Shown piece after piece: positions 55,360-64,000 of a stretch of 64,000 bases of DNA; position 1 is the stretch's first letter, and every line of letters begins with the position of its first letter. The stretch lies in NCBI RefSeq assembly GCF_016908415.1, contig NZ_JAFBDW010000002.1:345792-409791 (forward strand). Direction: 5' to 3'. Under the pieces are notes generated by a model. The model saw nothing but the letters and a program-made list of their open reading frames with translations, had not been told where the DNA came from and searched no databases. Source of the stretch: Caldicoprobacter guelmensis (GTDB taxonomy: Bacteria > Bacillota > Clostridia > Caldicoprobacterales > Caldicoprobacteraceae). A program made the position numbers and the translations under genes.

Positions 55360-56232
55360 ATGGTAGCAGATACAAGGAGTAAAATCTTTGATATGGTACT
55401 TAACATATTGATTTTCATTGCGGTACTGGTATGCTTGATTCCGATTTTGCATGTGGCATCGATATCCTTGAGCTCAAATTCAGCGATACTTGCTGGAAGA
55501 GTTTATATCTGGCCAGTAGAACTAAATGTTGACTCTTATAAAGTAGTATTTGCTGACAAGACCATGATAAAATCTCTTGTTTTTACAGCAAAGCTGACTG
55601 TTGTATACACCCTGTTGAGTATGTTAATGACTGTGTTGGCTGCTTATCCTCTTTCTAAAAAGGGGCTAAAGGGAAGGAATTTGTTTCTGCTCATCATAGT
55701 GTTTACTATGTATTTTAGCGGAGGAATGATACCAGACTATATTCTCATAAAAAATCTCGGTTTGCTAAATAATTTCTGGGCATTGGTATTGCCAGGGCTT
55801 ATAAGTGCGTTTAATATGATTGTGCTAAAGACGTTTTTCTCGACTTTACCAGAAAGCTTGGAGGAATCAGCCTTTATAGATGGTGCATCATACTTGACGA
55901 TATTGATAAGAATAGTGCTGCCGTTGTCGTTGCCGGTATTGGCCACTTTGAGCTTGTTTTATGCCGTGGGACGATGGAATTACTTTATGGATGCACTGCT
56001 TTATATTACGGATTCCAAATTATACCCCATACAGCTGAAAATATATCAAATAATTTACAATAATATGCAGCCCGAGATTTCTGCCATAGAGGGGAATTTA
56101 TCATCAAATTTGTTGCCTGAAAGCTTAAAGGCTGCTTCGGTTATGTTTGCAATTATCCCAATAATTATGGTATATCCATGGCTACAAAAGTACTTTATCT
56201 CTGGCGTTATGATTGGGGCTATAAAGGGTTAA
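55360..56232 (+). CDS. Sugar ABC transporter permease, YtcP family
   Basis: The product has 290 residues and six membrane segments, with the EAA-like loop ESAFIDGASYLTILIRIVLP near residue 190. It is the second membrane subunit of the importer. The ATG at 55360 lies 10 bases after AGGAGG (55344-55349) and gives the usual YtcP length; an in-frame ATG at 55294, overlapping the previous gene, would add 22 residues without a site. Confidence 0.9.
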   Translation: MVADTRSKIFDMVLNILIFIAVLVCLIPILHVASISLSSNSAILAGRVYIWPVELNVDSYKVVFADKTMIKSLVFTAKLTVVYTLLSMLMTVLAAYPLSKKGLKGRNLFLLIIVFTMYFSGGMIPDYILIKNLGLLNNFWALVLPGLISAFNMIVLKTFFSTLPESLEESAFIDGASYLTILIRIVLPLSLPVLATLSLFYAVGRWNYFMDALLYITDSKLYPIQLKIYQIIYNNMQPEISAIEGNLSSNLLPESLKAASVMFAIIPIIMVYPWLQKYFISGVMIGAIKG

Positions 56233-56281
56233 TATTTCAATTTTCATATAAAAATACAAAAATAAAGGAGGAGAAGATTCA

Positions 56282-57901
56282 ATGAAAAAGAGGACACTGA
56301 TGTTAATAGGTTTGCTTTTGTGCTTTGCTATTGCTGCTGCCACTTTATCTGGTTGCTCTTCAAAGAGCAATAGCGAACCGAAACAACAGCCAAGTTCTCA
56401 GGGCCAAAACAACAGCTCTGAGGGTTCTGGGGGGACCAAGGAACCAGCAAAACCTGTTGAATTGAGGGTGGAAGTCTTTGACAGAGGTACCCCTGGACAG
56501 ACGCCGGTAGATAATAACTACTGGACAAAATGGATTCAAGAACAATTTGGTGATAAGAATAATGTAAAATTGACCTTTGTTCCATGTCCGCGATCCCAGG
56601 AAGTTGAGATGCTGAATATCTGGATGTCAACAGGGGATGCACCGGATATCTGTTTGACTTACGACGTTGCCACTGTCTACAAATACTATAAAGAGGGTGG
56701 ATTGGCTGACCTCACAGACGCCCTTAACAAATATGGGCAACAGCTAAAAGAATTTTTAGGTGAAGAGCTTTTGGCATACGGACAGTATGATGGCAAACAA
56801 TACGCCATTCCTGCCAAAAGGGTAATACAGGCAAGAACTGGAACATTTATAAGGAAGGACTGGCTGGAAAAGCTTAACCTGCCTGTACCCGAAACGACTG
56901 AGCAATTCTATAATACCTTAAAAGCATTTAAAGAGAAAAATCCTGGAAATGTTGATAAAGTGGTTCCATTTGCCATGACAGCGGATGTTGACTATATGGC
57001 TTATGGTTTCTTTGAGACGTTTTTAGAAGATGTGCCCGACAAAGACTATTATGTAAAGTATCGATTGTTCTTGCCTGGCTGGAAAGAAGGGGCTAGATTC
57101 CTCAACAAGATGTACAATGAGGGTCTAATTAGTCCAGAGTTCCCGCTTGATAAGGATGGAAAAATGATGGACCAAGATATAGTTAGAGGTTATGTGGGGG
57201 CTTATGGCGGGAATTATGACCTGGCGCTCAGAAATGTACCTGGCCACAACAACAACTTGAAGAAGAATATTCCTGGAGCAGAGTTTATTCCATGTGACCC
57301 ATATACCAATGTGCATACTGGCCAGCACAGGAAAGAATTGTACAACCCAACAGGTATTAGAATAATAGTGCCCAAGACCAGCCAAGCAAAAGCCGATGCC
57401 GTCATCGAATACCTCAACTGGATGGCTGACCCGCAAGTGCTGTTCTTCCTGCAGTTTGGCGAGGAAGGCGTTCACCATACTATAGTTGACGGTTTGCCCA
57501 AGCTCCAAGCTGTAGAGGGTGAAAAGATGATGCCCTCATTGCAAAACATTGATTATACCCTTATTGTAAACGGAATTTATCTGGCAGACAAAGAGAAAAC
57601 CATCAAAGCTAATGCATTTTCTTATCCCGGCAATGAGCATTTGTATGAATCAGCTTACAATCTTGCTATGCGGGGCGGCTATGTCAATCCGGGAGCTGGG
57701 TTAATTCCTACCGAGGCAGAGGCTAAATACGGAAAAGTTTTGGATGACAAGGAACTAGAGATATATGCAAAAGCCATTACGGCCAAACCTGAAGACTTTG
57801 ATAAAGTATGGGATTCTTTAATACAGGAGTATCTGGCCGCTGGCGGGCAAGAGGTATTGGATCAAAGAGCTGCTTTATGGGATGAGATGTACGGGAAATA
57901 A
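56282..57901 (+). CDS. Extracellular sugar-binding lipoprotein (LplA family)
   Basis: The protein has 539 residues. The signal peptide ends in the lipobox LSGC with Cys25 as the lipid-anchored residue, followed by a Ser/Gln/Asn-rich linker. The mature part is a family 1-like solute-binding protein with the WMSTGDAPDI segment. It captures the oligosaccharide outside the cell for the two permeases upstream. AAAGGAGGAG precedes the ATG. The long stem after the gene may limit read-through into the enzyme genes. Confidence 0.92.
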   Translation: MKKRTLMLIGLLLCFAIAAATLSGCSSKSNSEPKQQPSSQGQNNSSEGSGGTKEPAKPVELRVEVFDRGTPGQTPVDNNYWTKWIQEQFGDKNNVKLTFVPCPRSQEVEMLNIWMSTGDAPDICLTYDVATVYKYYKEGGLADLTDALNKYGQQLKEFLGEELLAYGQYDGKQYAIPAKRVIQARTGTFIRKDWLEKLNLPVPETTEQFYNTLKAFKEKNPGNVDKVVPFAMTADVDYMAYGFFETFLEDVPDKDYYVKYRLFLPGWKEGARFLNKMYNEGLISPEFPLDKDGKMMDQDIVRGYVGAYGGNYDLALRNVPGHNNNLKKNIPGAEFIPCDPYTNVHTGQHRKELYNPTGIRIIVPKTSQAKADAVIEYLNWMADPQVLFFLQFGEEGVHHTIVDGLPKLQAVEGEKMMPSLQNIDYTLIVNGIYLADKEKTIKANAFSYPGNEHLYESAYNLAMRGGYVNPGAGLIPTEAEAKYGKVLDDKELEIYAKAITAKPEDFDKVWDSLIQEYLAAGGQEVLDQRAALWDEMYGK

Positions 57902-57958
57902 GGCATTTGGGACAATCACAAATGACCTTTTATGAGCAATAAAGTGAGGTCATAGAAG

Positions 57959-58032
57959 GCCCCGCTGACAAAATTAAGGCATGCCGTTTTAAAGCAAAAA
58001 TGTCTCAGCGGGGCTCCTCTTGTATCTTTTAG
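57959..58032 (+). terminator. Long-loop terminator or processing hairpin after the lipoprotein gene
   Basis: GCCCCGCTGACA (57959-57970) pairs with 58001-58014, with a two-base bulge and a 30-base loop. A moderately T-rich stretch follows. It could instead stabilise the lipoprotein mRNA. The rest of the 296-base gap 57902-58197 shows nothing I can support. Confidence 0.5.
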
Positions 58033-58197
58033 AAGTAAGATTAAAAACTAAGCAGAACAATAAAAGAAAACTAGAAAAAAGCCTTACGAAATGATAATAT
58101 TTAAACAGATTCTCATAGGTTTTTAGTAGGTAGAAAGATTTCTAAATTGGGATAATAATATCAAAAAACACATAAAGAGATGATAGGAGGCAAAAGT

Positions 58198-59355
58198 ATG
58201 ATAAAGGTTGCTATTATCGGTACTGGAAATATTTCACCACAGCATATCAAGGGGTATTTGGAATTTCCCGACAGATGTGAGATCGTTGCACTTGTGGATA
58301 TATATCCCGAAAAGGCCGTTGAAAAAAAAGAGAGGTTTGATTTAAAAAATGCAGAGGTCTATGATGACTACCACAAAGCGCTGGAAAGAGATGATATAGA
58401 TTTAGTTGATATATGTACACCTCCATATACGCACGCCGAAATAGCAGTAAATGCTTTGAAGGCTGGAAAGCATGTGTTGGTTGAAAAGCCTATGGCGGCT
58501 TCCCTTGAGGAGTGTGACCTTATGATTGAAGCTGCTTTACGAGCTGATAGATATCTTTCGGTGATAGCGCAAAATAGATTTACTAATGGGTTTATGAAAT
58601 TAAAGAAGGTCATCGATTCTGGGTTGGCAGGGAAAATTGCACATGTGCAGGTCAATTCATTCTGGTGGCGAGGTTATTCCTATTATGACTTGTGGTGGAG
58701 GGGGACCTGGGAAAAGGAAGGAGGGGGATGCACTTTAAACCATGCAATCCATCATATAGACCTGCTAATCTGGCTGATGGGAATGCCAACAGAACTTGTG
58801 GCGTTTATGAGCAACGCGGTACACGACAACGCAGAGGTTGAAGACATATCGGTGGCGGTGTTAAAATATGAAAACGGAGCAATAGGACAAATCACCAGCT
58901 CTGTTGTTCATCACGGAGAGGAACAAGAAATCATCGTACAGGGGGAAAAGGCCAGGGTTTCGGCGCCGTGGAAAGTTTATGCCTCGTTGGCCGCCGGTAA
59001 CGGTTTCCCGATGGGTAGAGACGAGAAGCTCGAAAGTGAGTTAAATGATCTATACAATGGAATTCCTGAACTAAAATATACGGGACATACGGGACAGATT
59101 AATGATGTGTTGAATGCAATAGAGAAAAAGGGAGAATTGTTGATTTCAGGTGTGGACGGTAGAAATGCCCTTGAACTCATTACTGCCATCTATAAATCTG
59201 CAAGCTTAAAGCAGATGGTAAAACTTCCGCTGTCAAAAGATGACCCTTTCTATACGGTATCAGGGATTAGAGCTAATGTGCCGCGTTTTAACGAAAAGAA
59301 AATTTCGATTGAAAACTTTAAAGAAGACCACATAACTTTTGGAAAAGTGAATTAA
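58198..59355 (+). CDS. Gfo/Idh/MocA-family oxidoreductase
   Basis: The product has 385 residues. The N-terminal Rossmann domain begins with KVAIIGTGNISPQH; VEKPMA near residue 98 holds the catalytic Lys region, and the C-terminal alpha/beta domain has the NHAIHHIDLL segment with metal- or substrate-binding histidines. It oxidises or reduces a sugar or sugar acid with NAD(P). The ATG at 58198 follows AGGAGG; an in-frame ATG at 58180 does not. Neighbours suggest hexuronate or its products as substrate. Confidence 0.88.
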   Translation: MIKVAIIGTGNISPQHIKGYLEFPDRCEIVALVDIYPEKAVEKKERFDLKNAEVYDDYHKALERDDIDLVDICTPPYTHAEIAVNALKAGKHVLVEKPMAASLEECDLMIEAALRADRYLSVIAQNRFTNGFMKLKKVIDSGLAGKIAHVQVNSFWWRGYSYYDLWWRGTWEKEGGGCTLNHAIHHIDLLIWLMGMPTELVAFMSNAVHDNAEVEDISVAVLKYENGAIGQITSSVVHHGEEQEIIVQGEKARVSAPWKVYASLAAGNGFPMGRDEKLESELNDLYNGIPELKYTGHTGQINDVLNAIEKKGELLISGVDGRNALELITAIYKSASLKQMVKLPLSKDDPFYTVSGIRANVPRFNEKKISIENFKEDHITFGKVN

Positions 59356-59380
59356 TTTTGCGTAAAGGAGGTATTTACCC

Positions 59381-60451
59381 ATGAGCAAGGCTAGTGGTAT
59401 GTATTATATGCCGGAAACGCCAGCTAAAAAGGTATGCGATGAGGGTGACTTCATCTTTGCCGCCGTAGGATTGGACCACGGCCATATCTATGGCATGTCA
59501 AAAGGCCTTATTGAGGCTGGCGGGCTAATAAAGTGGGTTTACGATCCGGATCCTTTAAAGGTGGAGGAGTTCCGCAAGGTTTTCCCGCAGGTCAAGGTTG
59601 CATGTAGTATTGATGAAGTGTTGATGGATTCTTCTGTCCACTTAGTGGCAAGTGCGGCTATTCCTTCTGAAAGGTGTAATATAGGGCTAAAAGCTATGGA
59701 GGCAGGTAAAGACTATTTTGCGGACAAACCTCCAATGACTACCATGGAACAGCTTGAAAAGGCAAAGGAAACAGTACAAAGGACCAAGAGAAAATATATG
59801 GTGTATTATGGCGAGCGGTTGCACAATGAGGCTTCAGTATATGCAGGTCAGCTGGTACAAAACGGGGAAATAGGAAGGGTATTGCAGGTGATTGGGTTGG
59901 GGCCGCACAGGGAAGGCAAAGGAAGGCCTGCATGGTTTTATGAAAAAGATAAGTTTGGCGGCATACTGTGCGATATAGGAAGCCATCAAATAGAACAATT
60001 TCTATTCTTTACAGGGGCAAAAGATGCAAAGGTCCAAGCAGCAAAAGTGGCTAACTATAACCATAAACAATATCCTAATTTTGAGGATTTTGGCGATGTA
60101 ACATTAATTGCCGACAACGGAGCAACGGGGTATTTCAGGGTGGATTGGTTTACTCCTGACGGATTGAGGACATGGGGAGATGGCAGATTGTTTATACTAG
60201 GGACTGAGGGATATATAGAAATTCGAAAATACATTGACATAACTAGAGATGACAATACAGACCATGTCTATCTTGTAAACAAAGCTGGAGAGCATTATAT
60301 CAATGTAAAAGGTAAAGTGGGTTTCCCCTTCTTTGGAGAACTGATTTTGGATTGCCTGAATAGGACGGAATACGCTATGACGCAAGAACATGTTTTCAAG
60401 GCTATTGAATTAGCTTTAGAAGCACAGAATAAAGCAATAAAATTAGAATAG
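59381..60451 (+). CDS. Gfo/Idh/MocA-family oxidoreductase, second copy
   Basis: The protein has 356 residues. The dinucleotide motif is atypical (FAAVGLDHGHIYGMSKGL, lacking GxGxxG) and the catalytic motif reads ADKPPMT. The C-terminal domain has CDIGSHQIEQFLFF with the conserved histidine. It is not a close duplicate of the gene before it. AAAGGAGG precedes the ATG at 59381. It is probably part of the same uronate operon. Confidence 0.86.
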   Translation: MSKASGMYYMPETPAKKVCDEGDFIFAAVGLDHGHIYGMSKGLIEAGGLIKWVYDPDPLKVEEFRKVFPQVKVACSIDEVLMDSSVHLVASAAIPSERCNIGLKAMEAGKDYFADKPPMTTMEQLEKAKETVQRTKRKYMVYYGERLHNEASVYAGQLVQNGEIGRVLQVIGLGPHREGKGRPAWFYEKDKFGGILCDIGSHQIEQFLFFTGAKDAKVQAAKVANYNHKQYPNFEDFGDVTLIADNGATGYFRVDWFTPDGLRTWGDGRLFILGTEGYIEIRKYIDITRDDNTDHVYLVNKAGEHYINVKGKVGFPFFGELILDCLNRTEYAMTQEHVFKAIELALEAQNKAIKLE

Positions 60452-60500
60452 ATACCCTGAAGATGTAGTTTGAAAATTATTGTGAAAAGGAGAGAATTGG

Positions 60501-61577
60501 ATGAAGGTAGTTTTTAGATGGTTTGGGGAAAATGACGACAGCGTAACCTTAGAGCAGATACGTCAAATACCTGGGGTAACCGGTGTGGTCTCTGCACTGT
60601 TTGATATTCCCGTGGGAGAAGTGTGGCCCCTTGAAAGAATACTGGCATTAAAAAAGAAAGTGGAAGATTATGGCTTGAAGCTGGAAGTGATAGAAAGCGT
60701 TAATGTGCACGAGGACATAAAACTGGGCTTGCCGACCCGAGAGCGCTATATCGAAAACTATAGGGAGACCATAAAGAACCTGGGACAAGCTGGAATCAAG
60801 GTGTTGTGCTACAACTTCATGCCGGTGTTTGACTGGATACGCACCGATTTGGCCATGAAGTTACCCGATGGTTCTGAAGTTATGGCATATGACGACAATA
60901 TAATCAGGGATTTGGACCCCATTGAATTGATCAACGAGATGGAATCAGGATCAAGGGGGTATTCTCTACCCGGCTGGGAACCTTACCGATTGAAAGAGAT
61001 AAGAAGGCTATTTGAGCTTTACAAAGATGTTGATGAGGAGAAACTGTTTGAAAACCTCAAGTATTTTCTTGAAAGCATAGTCCCGGTCTGTGAAGAATAC
61101 GATGTGAAGCTGGCTATTCATCCCGATGACCCACCATGGTCAGTATTTAAGCTGCCACGGATTGTTACCAATAAGGAAAACCTAGACAGGATAATCAATC
61201 TCGTCGACAGTCCCTATAATGGGCTTACCCTGTGTACTGGTTCTCTTGGAGCCAATTTGGAAAACAACCTGCCTGAGATTATAAGATACTTCGGCAACAA
61301 AGGCAGGATACACTTTGCACATGTAAGAAATATCAAGATCGAGGAGAAAGGTGTCTTTTATGAGACCTCCCATTTGTCTTCTGATGGTTCGTTTGATATG
61401 TTTGAAATCATGAAGGCCTATTACGATGTAGGCTTTGAAGGGTATATGCGTCCCGATCATGGGCGGATGATATGGGGCGAAAAGGCAAGGCCGGGATATG
61501 GTTTATATGATAGGGCGCTGGGGATAATGTACCTGCTTGGGCTTTGGGAAGCCATTGGTAAGATGAGCAGAACGTAA
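60501..61577 (+). CDS. uxuA: Mannonate dehydratase
   Basis: The protein has 358 residues, full length. UxuA dehydrates D-mannonate to 2-keto-3-deoxygluconate in glucuronate breakdown. The N-terminal MKVVFRWFGENDD and WPLERILALKK are typical; IHPDDPPWS, LCTGSLGANLEN, IHFAHVRN and MRPDHGRMIWGE contribute the metal-binding His, Cys and Asp. AAAGGAGAG precedes the ATG. The enzymes that make mannonate (UxaC, UxuB) are not in the window, though one Gfo/Idh protein might replace UxuB. Confidence 0.95.
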   Translation: MKVVFRWFGENDDSVTLEQIRQIPGVTGVVSALFDIPVGEVWPLERILALKKKVEDYGLKLEVIESVNVHEDIKLGLPTRERYIENYRETIKNLGQAGIKVLCYNFMPVFDWIRTDLAMKLPDGSEVMAYDDNIIRDLDPIELINEMESGSRGYSLPGWEPYRLKEIRRLFELYKDVDEEKLFENLKYFLESIVPVCEEYDVKLAIHPDDPPWSVFKLPRIVTNKENLDRIINLVDSPYNGLTLCTGSLGANLENNLPEIIRYFGNKGRIHFAHVRNIKIEEKGVFYETSHLSSDGSFDMFEIMKAYYDVGFEGYMRPDHGRMIWGEKARPGYGLYDRALGIMYLLGLWEAIGKMSRT

Positions 61578-61602
61578 GAGTTGGGGAATGGAGTGATGGA
61601 TA

Positions 61603-63671
61603 GTGGATTTGAATAAAAGCAGTATGTATGAGTGCTGGCTAAACTATAAACATTTACTCTGCAATTTTGATGATGAATATAAAAGGTTTTGCAGCTATAT
61701 TGTGGCCAGGAACAAGCATTCTATTATAAATGCTGCACTTGAGGAGCTCAAATTCGCATTTACTAGATTTATGGGACGTCTGCCTGAGGTGGTGGATTCC
61801 TATCCTGACTCCGATTGTATGCTGGTGGGCACTTTGAATGATACAGTGAATGAGACGCTCAGGGTAAACCATGGTGCATTACCTGACGATGGGTTCATAG
61901 TACAAAGATTTGAGCGCAATGGTAGGGATGTATTGGCCGTTATAGGCAAAAATGAAAAAGGAGTGCTGTATGGAGTATTTCATCTTTTAAGATCGATGTG
62001 TTGTGGAAGATCGCTTGCCTAGGTGCAGGGCATAGATGGGTCGCACAATCCCTTGAGGGTTATAAATCACTGGGATAATATGAGCGGCGATATAGAAAGG
62101 GGATATGCCGGTAAATCCATATTTTTTAAGGATAACAGGATTGTCAGCGATTTGAGCAGGGTTAAGGACTATGCACGGCTTCTGGCGTCGGTAGGAGTAA
62201 ACGGTGTTGCCATCAACAATGTCAACGTACATCAGGTAGAGACACGCCTTATAACTGATGAGTTCCTGCCTGATGTGGCAAGAATAGCTGACATATTTAG
62301 GCAGTACGGCATAAGGTTGTATTTGAGCATAAATTTTGCTGCTCCAGTGGAGATAGACGGTTTGTCTACCGCTGATCCCCTGGATGAGTCGGTCAAAAAG
62401 TGGTGGAGGGATGTAGCAGATAAGATCTACAGTTACATTCCCGATTTTGGTGGATTTGTTGTCAAGGCTGATTTGGAATTTAGGCCGGGGCCTTTTACTT
62501 ATGGCAGGAATCACGCTGAAGGAGCAAACATGTTGGCGGAGGCTTTGAAACCTCACGGCGGTGTGGTTTTCTGGAGGGCTTTTGTATACAATTGCCAGGT
62601 TGACTGGAGAGACCGCAGTGTGGATAGAGCTAAAGTTGCATATGAGAACTTCAAACCGCTGGATGGAAAGTTTTTGGACAATGTAATTGTGCAAATCAAG
62701 AATGGCCCAATGGATTTCCAGATAAGGGAACCGGTCTCTCCATTGTTTGGTGCTATGGAAAGGACCAACGTTGCTGTGGAGTTTCAGATTACACAAGAGT
62801 ATACTGGTCATCAAAAAGACCTGTGTTATCTGCCTACCATGTGGAAAGAAGTGTTGGATTTTGATACTTATGCAAATATGCAAAGGGGCAGGGGTCAACG
62901 GTCAGCAAGGTTGTCAGCGGCTCCCTCTTTGGGATGAAATACGGGGGCGTAGTAGGCGTTTCGAATATTGGAGACAGCAAATGCTGGACAGGTCATGCGC
63001 TGGCACAGGCTAATTTATACGGGTTTGGGCGGTTGGGATGGAATCCTGAACTGTCAGCCCAGGAGATAGCAGAGGAATGGGTAAAGTTGACTTTCGGCCA
63101 CGACAAACAAGTTGTGGATATGATAGTGTCCATGTTGATGGCTTCTAGGGATATTTATGAAAAATACACTGCTCCGTTGGGGATTGGATGGATGGTGAAC
63201 CCTGGTCACCATTATGGGCCCAATGTTGATGGATACGAGTATTCCCATTGGGGGACCTACCACTATGCCGATTGGCAAGGGATAGGTGTTGACAGGACGG
63301 TGGCTACCGGTACGGGCTATACAGCACAGTACAGGGAACCGATAGCCAGCACGTATGAGAACATAGAGACCTGTCCTGATGAGCTTTTGCTGTTTTTCCA
63401 TCATGTGCCGTATACCCACAAATTGAAATCCGGTAAGACTGTGATTCAGCACATATACGATACCCATTTTGAGGGAGCAGAAGAAGCACAGGGGTTAAAA
63501 GACAAATGGCTGATCCTTAAGGGAAAGGTTGATGATGAGGTATTCGAGCTTGTTCTTGAAAGGCTGGAGATGCAGATCAAGAACGCCATTGAGTGGCGGG
63601 ATGTAGTCAACACTTATTTTTACAGGAAAACAGGTATTGATGATATACACGGGAGGAAGATTCATAAGTGA
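61603..63671 (+). pseudogene. aguA: Alpha-glucuronidase (GH67), disrupted
   Basis: Three open pieces together give an almost complete GH67 enzyme, which removes 4-O-methylglucuronic acid from xylo-oligosaccharides in the cytoplasm. Piece 1 (61603-62022, GTG start) ends at an in-frame TAG at 62020-62022; piece 2 continues in the same frame with [21 protein letters not shown] perfect 8-bp tandem duplication at 62869-62884 then shifts the frame; deleting one copy restores [16 protein letters not shown] and joins piece 3 ([17 protein letters not shown], to 63671). Two independent lesions make loss of function likely; uptake genes and uxuA upstream are intact. Confidence 0.9.
62869..62884. repeat. 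8-bp perfect tandem duplication in aguA
   Basis: TATGCAAA occurs twice head to tail (62869-62876, 62877-62884). It causes the frameshift in aguA and could be lost by slippage. Confidence 0.95.
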
Positions 63672-63679
63672 TGAAATTC

Positions 63680-63919
63680 TTACCAATGGTTATCTATGTC
63701 AATAGCCCCGTGGAGGGTAAAAGGAGGGAGTCCATCTATCCAATCATGTTTAGAAGCACCTATTAGGACTAACATACCTTTCGGGGGCATCTTTTTTCTT
63801 CTGTGGTGTGCTTTACGCTTACGGTGTTTTCTAGGGCTGCTAATGCCTTCTTTTGTGAGAATTCTGTATACAGCGGGATAACTTACTTTAATGTTTTCAT
63901 TTTCCTGAAAATTGCAATA
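63680..63919 (-). pseudogene. Transposase fragment, ISNCY/IS1202- or IS481-like DDE type
   Basis: On the minus strand about 79 codons without a start encode a helix-turn-helix end and the beginning of an rve-type catalytic domain: NIKVSYPAVYRIL, GISSPRKHRKRKAHHRRKK, MPPKGMLVLIGASKHDWIDG and TLHGAIDID. Intact relatives have Asp in the place of Gly in LIGAS, which is the first catalytic residue. The frame stops at 63680-63682 right after GAIDIDNHW and upstream at 63920-63922. It abuts the end of aguA and is a dead remnant. Confidence 0.7.
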
Positions 63920-64000
63920 TTAAATGCAACACTTTTTTAAAGGAAAGTATGATATAGATATCCAAATTTTTACTGTTTAAAATGTAAAACCTTATGTTGT

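Noticed and set aside
62020..62022. TAG as pyrrolysine or programmed read-through
   Set aside because: A second frameshift in the same gene makes simple decay more likely, and no pyl genes or read-through element are seen.
63696..63881. Plus-strand open frame near the right edge
   Set aside because: The minus strand encodes a clear transposase fragment here; the plus frame is its shadow.
1..64000. CRISPR arrays, rRNA and tRNA genes
   Set aside because: No regularly spaced repeats and no rRNA or tRNA signatures were found on reading both strands.

Overview
The window looks like a chromosomal segment of an anaerobic, saccharolytic Clostridia-type Firmicute of moderate GC. Pointers are strong AGGAGG-type ribosome sites, a T-box before pheST, an infC-rpmI-rplT operon with a structured leader, a SpoVB-type flippase, a YtrA-type GntR regulator, MutS2, KtrAB and a PPi-type phosphofructokinase. 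Xylan side-chain genes at the right end fit a plant-polysaccharide degrader of the Caldicoprobacter/Mahella/Thermoanaerobacterales kind. That placement is an inference; no rRNA or tRNA gene is present to test it.

Layout. 1-3.9 kb: end of a trp operon (trpD fragment, trpC, trpF, trpB, trpA), tightly packed. 3.9-7.5 kb: convergent corA-like gene, then a Nudix/winged-helix protein (NrtR-like) beside pncB. 7.7-12.1 kb: 2-hydroxyacid dehydrogenase, PHP-domain protein, YtrA-like repressor and a GNAT-fold protein. 12.1-17.6 kb: tandem class II aldolase, PPi-type Pfk, divergent class II FBP aldolase, spoVB. 17.8-20.3 kb: UroD-like, ThuA-like and SDR genes. 20.4-30.4 kb: DeoR regulator, a sorbose-1-phosphate reductase-like and a sorbitol-6-phosphate dehydrogenase-like gene, a complete 2-oxoacid dehydrogenase complex (E2, E3, fused E1 alpha/beta) and a class II aldolase. 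30.5-32.9 kb: PAP2 protein, a TnpB nuclease gene and its 3' structured RNA. 33.1-39.8 kb: MerR regulator, NatAB-type ABC exporter, adenylate kinase, metallophosphoesterase, and the radical-SAM/TIGR03915 pair. 39.9-51.7 kb: housekeeping block infC-rpmI-rplT, ktrB-ktrA, rRNA methyltransferase, yqzL, T-box-pheS-pheT, zapA, mutS2, DUF523. 51.8-63.7 kb: membrane AraC-type sensor, ABC sugar importer (aldouronate-like), two Gfo/Idh/MocA oxidoreductases, uxuA, and an alpha-glucuronidase gene broken by a nonsense codon and an 8-bp duplication. The right edge holds a decayed transposase fragment.

The most notable signal is a structured RNA element that occurs twice. One copy (31259-31390, minus strand) follows tnpB and is its likely omega (guide) RNA and right end. 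The second (21266-21360, plus strand) is an orphan 10 kb away without any tnpB, sitting directly in front of the ribosome site of the sorbose-1-phosphate reductase-like gene. The two copies keep the same pseudoknotted pairing scheme with compensatory base changes, and both end directly at the 5' end of a downstream gene.
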